Assembly: GCA_034434695.1 (NCBI GenBank)
Contig: DAOTYY010000053.1
Coordinates: 50,984-114,983 of the forward strand
Length of the DNA stretch: 64,000 nucleotides
Direction: 5' to 3'
DNA from: DYEC01 sp034434695
GTDB lineage: Bacteria; Chloroflexota; Anaerolineae; Anaerolineales; Anaerolineaceae
The notes under the pieces are model-generated. The model was not told where the DNA came from, searched no databases, and saw only the letters and a list, made by a program, of their open reading frames with translations. Positions 33,434 to 40,970 of this stretch are shown here, piece by piece (the first letter of the stretch is position 1; each line of letters opens with the position of its first letter). Made by a program: the position numbers and the translations under genes.

Positions 33434-34354
33434 TTATTCCTCGTGCTTAACCACAAACACATCGAAATCGCGCGCCACTGTAACGTTTTCGAAAATCGTC
33501 TGCGCTTCAGCAAGCACGTCCTTTTCGCGATAACGGCGAGAAATATGAGTCAGGATCAATTGACGCACGTTGGCGCGCAATGCCAGCTCAGCCGCCTGGC
33601 GCGCCGTCAGATGCGAAAACTGGCGCGCCATTTCTGCCTCCTGTTCCAGGTAAGTGGCTTCAATAACCAGCGTGTCTGCATCCCTGCAAACTTCCACCAG
33701 ACTATCCACCTCACCCGCATCGCCCACATGCACCAGTTTTGTTCCCGGCCGATACCCGCCCAATACCCATTGAGGATCAATCCACCGCCCATCGGGTAGA
33801 GTCACGGGCTGACCGGCAGCCAGTTCGCGCCGCCAGGGTCCAGGCGGAATGTCCAGTTCTTCAGCTTTCTCAGGTAAAAAAGGTCGCCGACCTTTTTCCT
33901 GAAAAACATAGCCATAAGAATCCGCTCCACGATGAACCACTGGAAAGGCGGAAACAGAGAAATCTTCAGCCTCAAAAAAGACCCCGCCATTCAGCGGGCG
34001 CAGATGAATGGGCATCGGCGGATTACCGCCGCGTAGAACAACTCCAAACAACAAATCACGGATGCGTTCCAGCGAATTGGGTCCAGCGTAAATCTCCAGT
34101 TCTTCCATCGTCTCCCAGCGCATGAGCGTTGAAAGCAACCCTGCCAGCCCGAGAATATGATCCAGATGGCTGTGTGTGATCAGGATGCGGTTTAACCGTT
34201 TAAACCCGAGACCGGAAGTCAAAATTTGACGTTGGGTGCCTTCTCCGCAATCAATCAAAAAACGATGCTCGTCATGTTTGACCACCTGAGCCGGCAAACT
34301 GCGGCGGGGCGAAGGAGCAGAAGCAGATGTACCAAGAAAAATCAATTCAAACAT
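33434..34354 (-). CDS. rnz: Ribonuclease Z
   Basis: tRNA 3'-end endonuclease of the metallo-beta-lactamase fold, 306 aa, the bacterial short form. Metal motif THSHLDH at residues 60-66 (H61, H63, D65, H66), an N-terminal LGTSASAP, an IDCGEGTQRQ helix, VVHRG and the C-terminal LILTHISRRY motif are typical. It is relevant that the adjacent tRNA-Arg gene lacks an encoded CCA and so needs this type of processing. An extended -10 (TGGTACAAT, 34370-34362) ends 7 nt before the ATG, so the mRNA is probably leaderless. Confidence 0.94.
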   Translation of the reverse strand: MFELIFLGTSASAPSPRRSLPAQVVKHDEHRFLIDCGEGTQRQILTSGLGFKRLNRILITHSHLDHILGLAGLLSTLMRWETMEELEIYAGPNSLERIRDLLFGVVLRGGNPPMPIHLRPLNGGVFFEAEDFSVSAFPVVHRGADSYGYVFQEKGRRPFLPEKAEELDIPPGPWRRELAAGQPVTLPDGRWIDPQWVLGGYRPGTKLVHVGDAGEVDSLVEVCRDADTLVIEATYLEQEAEMARQFSHLTARQAAELALRANVRQLILTHISRRYREKDVLAEAQTIFENVTVARDFDVFVVKHEE

Positions 34355-34361
34355 TGCGCCA

Positions 34362-34370
34362 ATTGTACCA
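34362..34370 (-). promoter_or_regulatory. Extended -10 promoter of rnz (leaderless)
   Basis: TGGTACAAT on the minus strand, 7 nt before the ATG at 34354. Confidence 0.5.
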
Positions 34371-34413
34371 GAAAGATGAGCTTCTCTTCTTATTAAACTT
34401 GTCCCCTTAAAGC

Positions 34414-34452
34414 GATAAACGCCGGGGTGAGGGGGGCACCCAAGCGTTTATC
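34414..34452. promoter_or_regulatory. Long hairpin between tRNA-Arg and rnz
   Basis: Outer stem GATAAACGC (34414-34422) with GCGTTTATC (34444-34452), then inner GGGTG (34425-34429) with CACCC (34437-34441) around a loop of A plus six G. It lies about 120 bp downstream of the tRNA-Arg gene on its strand and could be its terminator. The T-run, however, is on the plus-strand side (AATTTTTATT). Confidence 0.5.
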
Positions 34453-34570
34453 AATTTTTATTATAGCAACTTTCATTTAAAATACAATAAGTTTAAGATT
34501 AGAGTTTTTGAACCTTCCAAGGGAACTAAACTAGCTTTTACCAGAAAATGCTTCCCATGATCACAATAAT

Positions 34571-34643
34571 GCCCCAGGAGGGATTCGAACTCTCAACCTC
34601 GGCCTTAGGAGAGCCTCGCTCTATCCGTTTGAGCTACTGGGGC
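34571..34643 (-). tRNA. tRNA-Arg (anticodon CCT)
   Basis: 73-nt cloverleaf on the minus strand. Acceptor stem GCCCCAG pairs perfectly with CTGGGGC, D-stem GCTC/GAGC, anticodon loop CTCCTAA with anticodon CCT reading AGG, and the T-loop TTCGAAT. The anticodon stem has one mismatch at its outer pair and the T-stem one A-C mismatch. CCA is not encoded. An extended -10 (TGCTATAAT) lies about 10 nt upstream. Confidence 0.9.
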
Positions 34644-34652
34644 ATCATCTAA

Positions 34653-34661
34653 ATTATAGCA
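34653..34661 (-). promoter_or_regulatory. Extended -10 promoter of tRNA-Arg
   Basis: TGCTATAAT on the minus strand from 34661 to 34653, about 10 nt before the tRNA 5' end. MITE-like copy B begins 28 bp further upstream. Confidence 0.6.
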
Positions 34662-34688
34662 CACTCGACTAATCAATTGACTACATCT

Positions 34689-34806
34689 GTGACTGTTCCA
34701 AGACTGGTAAACTTAACCAACAACCGCCATATCTGGCGATCAGGAACCTTGTTATCCCCCAAATCTGGCGGTTTCAACGCATATCTACCAAATTTGGAAC
34801 AGTCAC
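34689..34806. mobile_element. MITE-like element, copy B (118 bp)
   Basis: Perfect 13-bp terminal inverted repeats GTGACTGTTCCAA (34689-34701) and TTGGAACAGTCAC (34794-34806), continuing imperfectly inward. Flanked by a perfect 8-bp direct repeat CTACATCT at 34681-34688 and 34807-34814. The interior is strongly palindromic (ACCGCCATAT opposed to ATCTGGCGGT), so the whole element could fold as one hairpin. Near-identical to copy A in the opposite orientation. No ORF; a transposase would have to act in trans. Confidence 0.85.
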
Positions 34807-34930
34807 CTACATCTTAAAACTACAACTTTGTCACCCCAGATTATACAGCATTGTATTTTAGAGTTATATTGACAGTATAATCAAAAAAAATCATCCTGTC
34901 AGATAACAGGTGAGTTGCAGGAAGTTATTA

Positions 34931-35947
34931 ATGGATTTTGCGCTACTAAAGATATTTCCTGATGAGTTGGAGGACGAATGGAATGCGCTGTTGGATCGGA
35001 CCGCATCGCATGTGCCTTTTCTACGATACGAGTATCTGCGTGCCTGGTGGAAAACGATGGGCGGCGGGGAATGGCAAGACGGCGATCTAATGCTGATCAC
35101 CGCCCGGCAGGATGGCAAGTTGGTCGGCGCAGCGCCGCTCTTCCTCAGTAGTGCCAAAGGCGTCGAGACACTCTATCTGGTAGGTTCGATTGAGGTTTCC
35201 GATTACCTCGATCTGCTGGCTTCGCCTGAGGATATACCCGAATTTTGTCACGGTCTGCTCAGCTTTCTCAACTCTGCCGAATTACCATACTGGCAGCAGC
35301 TTGACCTGTATAACATTCTCGATTCTTCGCCCACGCTGCCAGCACTGAAAGAAGCGGCGCAATCATTGGACTGGCAATATGAAGAGCAAATCCTGCAGCA
35401 TTCTCCTTACATCCCGCTGCCCGGCAACTTTGAGGCTTATCTGGCAGGGATTGACAAAAAACAACGCCACGAGATTCGCCGCAAAATGCGCCGCGCCCAA
35501 GCTTCCTCTGTACCAGTGAGTTGGTATCTCGTTAAAGACGCGGACCTGCTGGACAGAGAAGTTGAAGCCTTCATGAACTTAATGAGCTTTGAGCCAGAAA
35601 AAGCTGCCTTTCTCACCCCGCCAATGCGGGAGCATTTTAAGATCATCGCACGATGCGCCTTTGAGAAAGATTGTTTGCACATGGCTTTTCTGACCATTGG
35701 GGGGGAGAAGGCAGCCGCCTATCTCGGTTTTAACTATCTGAACAAGTTATGGGTGTACAACTCCGGCATCAATCCACGCTTTCATGAGTATTCACCTGGC
35801 TGGGTGCTGCTAGCATATCAGATTCGATGGGCTTGCGAAAACCAGGTTGACGAGCTCGATTTCATGCGCGGCGATGAAACCTACAAATACCGCTTTGGGG
35901 CAGTGGACCGCTTCGTGATGCGTGCACAAATCAAACGCCCGCTTTAG
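34931..35947 (+). CDS. GNAT acetyltransferase, FemAB/BioF2-like
   Basis: 338 aa. N-terminal segment FLRYEYLRAWWKTMGGGEW is the pattern of the CelD/BioF2-like acyltransferase group. A C-terminal GNAT domain (about residues 170-325) includes KKQRHEIRRKMRRAQ, AYLGFNYLNKLWVYNSGINPR and the final DFMRGDETYKYRFG motif. These enzymes usually transfer acyl or aminoacyl groups to envelope polymers; substrate unknown. ATG 34931 is chosen from AGGAAG 8 nt upstream; the frame from GTG 34910 overlaps that ribosome-binding site. Confidence 0.82.
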   Translation: MDFALLKIFPDELEDEWNALLDRTASHVPFLRYEYLRAWWKTMGGGEWQDGDLMLITARQDGKLVGAAPLFLSSAKGVETLYLVGSIEVSDYLDLLASPEDIPEFCHGLLSFLNSAELPYWQQLDLYNILDSSPTLPALKEAAQSLDWQYEEQILQHSPYIPLPGNFEAYLAGIDKKQRHEIRRKMRRAQASSVPVSWYLVKDADLLDREVEAFMNLMSFEPEKAAFLTPPMREHFKIIARCAFEKDCLHMAFLTIGGEKAAAYLGFNYLNKLWVYNSGINPRFHEYSPGWVLLAYQIRWACENQVDELDFMRGDETYKYRFGAVDRFVMRAQIKRPL

Positions 35948-35995
35948 CCGTTTGTCCCTTCCCTTCAGGCAGTTTTTCGGTTAAGCTTGGGGCTT

Positions 35996-36883
35996 ATGCG
36001 CCTCAAAGCTGACCTTTTGCTTTTCCTCACTTCGTTGATCTGGGGCAGTGCCTTTTCTGCCCAACGCGTTGCCGCGCAATTTGTTGGTCCGTTTCTTTTC
36101 AACGGTGCACGATTTCTACTGGCTGGGTTGGCGTTGTTGCTGATCTTTCGCCGCCTGCCCTGGAAAGCCGAACGCAGACAGTGGCTCTGGATGGCTGCTG
36201 CGGGCGTTTTTCTTTTTCTTGCCAGTACCCTGCAGCAGGCAGGATTGCACTGGACCACCGCCGCCAACGCGGGCTTTATCACCACCCTGTATGTTGTTAT
36301 CGTACCGCTGGTGCTGCTGGCGCTGGGTGAAAAAGTGACCTGGCAGGTCTGGCTAGGCGCGGCGCTGGCAACTGGAGGGGCAAAGCTGCTCAGCTCACCC
36401 GGCACACTGCATCTTGCTCCCGGCGACGGGCTGGAACTGCTCGGAGCAGTGATATGGGCATTTCACATTGTACTGATCAGCCGTATCGTCCATCATGTAG
36501 ATGCCATGCAGTTTGCTATTGGACAATATCTAGTCTGTGGGGCACTGAATCTGGGTGTTGGGCTGATTGCAGATCAGCAAACCATCGGCGGTTTGTTCCC
36601 TGCCTGGTGGGCGATCGCTTACACGGGCTTTTTTTCGGTTGCGCTCGGCTACACCATTCAGGTTATTGCCCAACGCTTCGCCCCGCCTGGGGACGCGGCA
36701 CTCATCATGGGTACAGAAGCCATCTTTGCCGCGTTGTTTGGTTACCTGACGCTCGGCGAAGGTCTGACGGCTATCCAGATATTCGGCGGTGGGCTGATTC
36801 TAGCGGCGGTTGTACTCGTGCAGTGGCAGCGCCAGAACGCTGCCGTCCCAGTGTCAGAAAAAACCACCAAACCGGGGCTATGA
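35996..36883 (+). CDS. EamA/DMT family transporter
   Basis: 295 aa with ten predicted membrane helices in two EamA repeats. The N-terminal LIWGSAFSAQRVA and the paired PLVLLALGEKVTWQVWLGAALATGGA and ALFGYLTLGEGLTAIQIFGGGLI segments are the family hallmarks. Exports or imports a metabolite; identity unknown. ATG 35996 is chosen over an in-frame TTG at 35987. Convergent with, and overlapping by 6 bp, the UPF0173 gene. Confidence 0.9.
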   Translation: MRLKADLLLFLTSLIWGSAFSAQRVAAQFVGPFLFNGARFLLAGLALLLIFRRLPWKAERRQWLWMAAAGVFLFLASTLQQAGLHWTTAANAGFITTLYVVIVPLVLLALGEKVTWQVWLGAALATGGAKLLSSPGTLHLAPGDGLELLGAVIWAFHIVLISRIVHHVDAMQFAIGQYLVCGALNLGVGLIADQQTIGGLFPAWWAIAYTGFFSVALGYTIQVIAQRFAPPGDAALIMGTEAIFAALFGYLTLGEGLTAIQIFGGGLILAAVVLVQWQRQNAAVPVSEKTTKPGL

Positions 36884-37561
36884 CAGCTCAAAACTTTCGC
36901 CCACGTTGAGAATGTGAACGCGGGAGTCGCTTTCCGCCTGAACACGCTGCGCCCAGAGCTGCGCGTCCTGTTGAATCAGCTCAAAGGTGCTGAAATGAAT
37001 CGGGATGACATGTCTGGGTTGCAGGAGTTTGACCGCTCGCAATGCATCGTCCGGACCCATCGTATAGTTATCGCCGATTGGCAGCACCGCCAGGTCTAAC
37101 CCTTCCTCGCCAATTAGCTTCATATCGCCAAAAAGCCCGGTATCTCCGGCAAGATAGACCTTCCAGCCTTCCAGCGTAGTCAGCAGAAAACCCGCCGGAT
37201 TGCCGCCATAGGTGCCATCGGGCAACGCTGAACCATGCAGGGCAAAGGTTAACTTGAGATAACCAAAAGGATGATGATAGCCCCCGCCCAGATGCTGAGC
37301 ATGGGTCTTAACGCCCTTCTCAGAAAGCCAGTTGCAAATTTCATAATTACTGATCACCAACGCCCCGCTAAGGCGGGCAATTGCCACCGCATCACCCACA
37401 TGATCACTATGTCCATGCGTCACCAGAATAAAATCCGCCAGAACCTGATCCGCACGAATCGGCGAGCGCGGGTTACCGTTGAAGAAGGGATCAACCAGAA
37501 TGTGATAGCCGCCGCTTTGCAGCGCAAGCGTAGCATGTCCGTACCAGGTGAGTTTGAACAT
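36878..37561 (-). CDS. UPF0173 metal-dependent hydrolase (metallo-beta-lactamase fold)
   Basis: 227 aa. Begins MFKLTWYGHATLAL, with the MBL metal motif THGHSDHVGD at residues 48-57 (H49, H51, D53, H54), a further His in FALHGSA, Asp in YLAGDTGLFGD and the last His in VIPIHFSTF. UPF0173 members are metal-dependent hydrolases of unknown substrate. AAGGAGG 6 nt upstream fixes ATG 37561; the longer frame to 37771 lies over the promoter of the divergent LCP gene. Confidence 0.9.
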   Translation of the reverse strand: MFKLTWYGHATLALQSGGYHILVDPFFNGNPRSPIRADQVLADFILVTHGHSDHVGDAVAIARLSGALVISNYEICNWLSEKGVKTHAQHLGGGYHHPFGYLKLTFALHGSALPDGTYGGNPAGFLLTTLEGWKVYLAGDTGLFGDMKLIGEEGLDLAVLPIGDNYTMGPDDALRAVKLLQPRHVIPIHFSTFELIQQDAQLWAQRVQAESDSRVHILNVGESFELS

Positions 37562-37632
37562 GGCGCACCTCCTTGTATATGATGATACCCAAAACATCTC
37601 AGACGCGCAAATTTTTCCTTCCGGTTGTGCGC

Positions 37633-37638
37633 TATAAT
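37633..37638 (+). promoter_or_regulatory. -10 box of the LCP gene
   Basis: TATAAT with the ATG at 37649 only 10 nt downstream, implying a leader of about 4 nt or less. Confidence 0.5.
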
Positions 37639-37648
37639 CAAGTCGGAT

Positions 37649-38980
37649 ATGGCAAAAACAAACACCTGCCGGCAATCCCTGATCCGGCGAGCCGCTGGAA
37701 TCACCCTGATCAGCTGGTTCGTTTTGAACGCTTGCTGGTTCAGCACACCGCAGACGCCGGCGACGGAACAACCCTCCGCCACCCTCTCAGCCACCCCTGT
37801 GTTGCCTTCCGCCACACCTTCCGCTATGCCAAGTGTTTTGCCAGTATGGGAAGCATACCCACCGCCCATTCTGCCCCCGGCGCGCCCGATACCACCACCC
37901 TATGGTCTTTTACCGCTTCCGCAGGGGACAAAAGTTTATCTCCTGTTGGGAGTGGATCGAGATTACCCGCATATCGGGCGAACGGATGCTATTCTGATTT
38001 TGCTTTTCAATTCGCAAAATCGGCGCGCCAGCCTGCTTTCCGTCCCGCCTAACCTTTTCGTGTACCTGCCCGGTTTCACCATGCAGCGGCTGAATATCGC
38101 CTACGCGCAGGGCGGTTTCGAGCTGCTCTCGCTGGCGCTGGAATACAACTTTGGACTGCGTCCCGAAAAATATCTCCTAGTGCATAAGAACGACTTTGCT
38201 GAATTTATTGATGAACTGGGCGGATTGACCATCACGCTGCCAAAAGACGAACCGGATTTATGTGAAGGCATGAAAGCCGGCAGGCAGTATCTGGACGGCG
38301 AAATGGCGCTGTGTTATGTGCGTAGTCGCACACTCACCGATGAACATGCACGCAATATGCGTCAGCTACAGGCAGCGCAGTTAATCTTTGAACGTCTGGT
38401 TCAGGGAGGCAATCTGGTGCGCCTGGCGGATCTGTTTGATATTTTCGGGAAGCGGGTGGAAACCAATCTGACCTTAGCGGGTCTGCTCGAGCTGGTGCCG
38501 TTGGCGCTGGAACTGGCTGCGCCAGGGCGAATCGGGACATTCACCTTTGAACCGCAGGATGTTGAGGCATGGGACCTGTCCGGGGCAGGCGGCTTGCCTG
38601 TTCTGCTGCCCCGCCCGGAAAGGCTGCCGCAGGTGCTGGAAGCGGCTGTAAACTTCCTGAACACGCCGGCGCCGCCTTCCGTGCTGGTCACAACCTATAT
38701 TGCTCAGGCAACCACCTCCCCCACACCAACCACGACGCCAACCGCCACGCTCACACCAACCCGCACCGCAACGCGCGTTCGCACCAGTACACCCACGCGC
38801 CCGACGCGCACTCCCACCGGCACGCGCACACCAACGCGCACCCGTACTCCCAGCGCGACTCACACCCCTACAACAACGCTGACACCAACCGAAACAGAAA
38901 CTCCAACCGAAACGCTCGTCCCAACAGTGTCACCCACCCCAACGCCCACAGAAACCCCCACCATCACCGAAACACCGTAA
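37649..38980 (+). CDS. LytR-CpsA-Psr (LCP) family protein with Thr/Pro-rich C-terminal tail
   Basis: 443 aa. N-terminal hydrophobic segment with LNAC at 26-29, possibly a lipoprotein anchor. A Thr/Pro linker is followed by the LCP domain (about 90-320): LLLGVDRDYPHIGRTDAILI with the phosphate-binding Arg111-Asp113 pair, SVPPNLFVYLPG, a MQRLNIAYAQGG helix, and MALCYVRSRTLTDEHARNMRQ. LCP proteins attach polymers to the wall. The last ~95 residues are a TPT/TRT repeat encoded by repetitive DNA (38705-38979). ATG 37649 follows a -10 box by 10 nt. Confidence 0.88.
   Translation: MAKTNTCRQSLIRRAAGITLISWFVLNACWFSTPQTPATEQPSATLSATPVLPSATPSAMPSVLPVWEAYPPPILPPARPIPPPYGLLPLPQGTKVYLLLGVDRDYPHIGRTDAILILLFNSQNRRASLLSVPPNLFVYLPGFTMQRLNIAYAQGGFELLSLALEYNFGLRPEKYLLVHKNDFAEFIDELGGLTITLPKDEPDLCEGMKAGRQYLDGEMALCYVRSRTLTDEHARNMRQLQAAQLIFERLVQGGNLVRLADLFDIFGKRVETNLTLAGLLELVPLALELAAPGRIGTFTFEPQDVEAWDLSGAGGLPVLLPRPERLPQVLEAAVNFLNTPAPPSVLVTTYIAQATTSPTPTTTPTATLTPTRTATRVRTSTPTRPTRTPTGTRTPTRTRTPSATHTPTTTLTPTETETPTETLVPTVSPTPTPTETPTITETP
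38705..38979 (+). repeat. Low-complexity Thr-Pro codon repeat in the LCP gene
   Basis: About 275 bp of degenerate ACN-CCN-ACN repeats encoding the LCP protein tail. The repetition creates long spurious ORFs in other frames, and the tract may be prone to length change. Confidence 0.7.
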
Positions 38981-39035
38981 ATGGGAAGAACCAACCCTAA
39001 AGAGCCCCCCTACACCTCTGACGCACCGCCCGAAC

Positions 39036-39266
39036 TCAGGTTTCCTTTTCCAGCAGGTGATACCCCTTCTGCTCCACCGCTTGAAGGATCTGCGCCAAGC
39101 TCACCTGCGCTTCATCGAACTCCACCACCATTTCCTGACGGTGATAACTGGCATCAATCCGGTGAATACCGGGCAGTTCATCCTCAATCGCTTCGAGCCG
39201 CATGGCGCACGCCGGGCAGTTCATATCAGCTACTTGAAATATTTTGCGCGTCATGGTCTGCTCCAT
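39036..39266 (-). CDS. Heavy-metal-associated (HMA) domain protein, CopZ-like
   Basis: 76 aa single HMA domain with metal motif MNCPAC at residues 15-20 (Cys17, Cys20) and a betaalphabeta-betaalphabeta pattern. The length and motif fit a soluble Cu(I) chaperone. Its ATG overlaps the stop of the TauE/SafE-cupredoxin gene by one base (TGATG), so the two are translationally coupled and likely share a copper role. Confidence 0.87.
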   Translation of the reverse strand: MEQTMTRKIFQVADMNCPACAMRLEAIEDELPGIHRIDASYHRQEMVVEFDEAQVSLAQILQAVEQKGYHLLEKET

Positions 39267-40321
39267 CAGTTAAAGCGAATCACGCCACCATACATCCCCA
39301 TCGAACAACTGAATTGGAGCACCGAACCGGCAGGCTGGGGGGGAATCTCAATCACCACCGTGCCGGTGGCGGGCAACAGTTTTTCAACTTTGAGCGCGGG
39401 GATAGTAAACGCCCGCGAGCAGGAACGGGTATTCCATGTGTTCAGCTCCAGCCTCACAGGACTGCCAGCAGCCGCGACCAGCACCTCCGGCATATAGCCG
39501 TAGTTTTTCACATCAATACTCAACACCTGCACACCATCCGGCGCCGCCTCAGCAGTGACTGCCGGCGCGCTGGTCAGACTGCGTGTCAGGGCGCTGATGG
39601 AGTACGGAGACCCCATCAGGTTGAGACCGGTCTCAATCGCCACGAATCCCAATACCAGCACCGTAACGGCAACCAGACGGTTGAAAGACCGCTCCAGCCG
39701 CGATCCCAAACGGGTGGCGAAATATGCCACAGCAAAGAACACCGGACTGGCACCCAGCGTGAATGCGAACAGAACCGCCGCGCCGGAGAATGGGTCGCCT
39801 GTAGCAACCGCCAGCGCCATCATGGACTGCGTCACCCCGCAGGGGATGAGTACCGTCAGCGCGCCCAGTACCAGTGGGGTCATCCAGCCGGTATCACGCT
39901 TTGCCTTGCGGCGCAGGTAACGCGTTAACATCTTGGGCGGTTCAAAGGCAAAATAACGGAAGACAGGATGTACATTCAACATACGCAGAGCATTGCCGAT
40001 CATAAAGATACCAATGGCAAATTGCAGCACTGCGCGTCCGCTTGAACTGAGCTGGACAACCGAGCCAGCCAGTCCCATCAGAAAGCCCAGCAGAGTGTAC
40101 GCCGCCAGTTTAGCGGCTAAAAAAAGCAGAATCGGCGCCGCCATCCCGGGTTTGGAAGCGCCGGCGGCGGCCGCTCGTCGAGTGCGCGGCTGGCGCTGTT
40201 GCTGAACATCCTGCTCCAACTGCGCCGCCAGCGAGCTGGCAAGCAGCCCGCCCTGCACCGCCAGACAGCTCAGCCCGCCGGTGGTCAAGCCGGTCACAAA
40301 AGCAATCACCACATTCATCAT
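39266..40321 (-). CDS. TauE/SafE-like membrane protein fused to a cupredoxin-like domain
   Basis: 351 aa. N-terminal six- to seven-helix domain of the sulfite exporter TauE/SafE / DsbD-like group: TGLTTGGLSCLAVQGGLLA with a single Cys at the helix 1 end, and VLIPCGVTQSMMALA later. The C-terminal ~95 residues form a cupredoxin-like beta domain with metal-ligand-like SCSRAFTIPAL and FSCSMGMYGGVI. This class is linked to copper handling or oxidase assembly. Followed by the coupled HMA gene. AGGTGG lies just before the ATG-ATG start. Confidence 0.82.
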   Translation of the reverse strand: MMNVVIAFVTGLTTGGLSCLAVQGGLLASSLAAQLEQDVQQQRQPRTRRAAAAGASKPGMAAPILLFLAAKLAAYTLLGFLMGLAGSVVQLSSSGRAVLQFAIGIFMIGNALRMLNVHPVFRYFAFEPPKMLTRYLRRKAKRDTGWMTPLVLGALTVLIPCGVTQSMMALAVATGDPFSGAAVLFAFTLGASPVFFAVAYFATRLGSRLERSFNRLVAVTVLVLGFVAIETGLNLMGSPYSISALTRSLTSAPAVTAEAAPDGVQVLSIDVKNYGYMPEVLVAAAGSPVRLELNTWNTRSCSRAFTIPALKVEKLLPATGTVVIEIPPQPAGSVLQFSCSMGMYGGVIRFN

Positions 40322-40735
40322 TGGCCACCTGTTGTATTATGGATAAATTAAGTCTTGTTACACTGATGAGATTATACACGATAGTCTTGCGGTTGAATAG
40401 TCGTTTTTAGGATTTCGGGATGCCCCCACCTGCAAACATTGAGCCTCTTCAGCAGCAACAAGAACCCAAGATACCCTTGGAAAAGCAATCCCCCCCCACC
40501 ATACTCGCAACGAAACCGCCATCCGGGAAAGAAGAAAGTTGTCAAATTGCAAGACTTCCAGACTGCCCCACTACTTGATTCGGGTTCTGGCTTATCGTAA
40601 AATGGATTAAGGCGAGGTGAAGCCCGGTACTAAATTCACGTATTTCTTCACAACAGGCAAGTTCTTTTAGGGAGGGTTCCAGGCAAAAAGAAGGAGGGAA
40701 ATTCAGAAAACGTAAGCACATTTCTAACAACTTAT
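40322..40735. other. Divergent intergenic region before the structured leader
   Basis: About 410 bp. A minus-strand TATAAT (40376-40371) is the likely TauE/SafE promoter. Short minus-strand ORFs here lack start signals and I do not call them. Otherwise no repeats. Confidence 0.4.
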
Positions 40736-40868
40736 TTTTGGCGGCAATGATCGAATGACCGGATTTGGTCGCTTAACCGGTTGGTAAAACCGGGGAGGTC
40801 ATTCGGGAGCCAGTAGCGAAACCGGCCCGGCGAAGCTGTGTCGGTTTCTTTTTCACTGGCTGCCAAAA
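40736..40868 (+). ncRNA. Structured leader RNA (three-way junction), unclassified riboswitch candidate
   Basis: Closing stem P1 is TTTTGGCGGC (40736-40745) with GCTGCCAAAA (40859-40868). P2 is CGAATGACC (40752-40760) with GGTCATTCG (40797-40805), topped by hairpin CCGGTT/AACCGG (40777-40782, 40788-40793). P3 is GCCAGT (40809-40814) with ACTGGC (40855-40860), topped by GAAACCG/CGGTTTC (40818-40824, 40842-40848). The innermost P1 pairs compete with P3 (40859-40860). The structure sits 100 bp before a secreted repeat protein gene. It lacks the c-di-GMP-I core sequences, and I cannot assign a class. Confidence 0.6.
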
Positions 40869-40970
40869 GTAAACCTCAGGAAGGCATTGAGAAAGACCTC
40901 AACAAGCAAACATTTTTCAGGTGCAATGTATACCGATTGAATTCATAAACAGAGAAAGGAGTTTTGGTTC

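Noticed and set aside
38981..39928. Plus-strand ORF of 315 codons
   Set aside because: Lies antisense to the HMA and TauE/SafE genes, has an atypical His/Arg/Gln-rich composition, and its start lacks a ribosome-binding site.
40358..40730. Two short minus-strand ORFs
   Set aside because: No ribosome-binding site, odd composition, and no family resemblance; treated as non-coding.
40736..40868. c-di-GMP-I (GEMM) riboswitch for the leader RNA
   Set aside because: The three-way-junction shape is similar, but the conserved ACGCAAAGCC-type core and GNRA/receptor elements are absent, so I left the class open.
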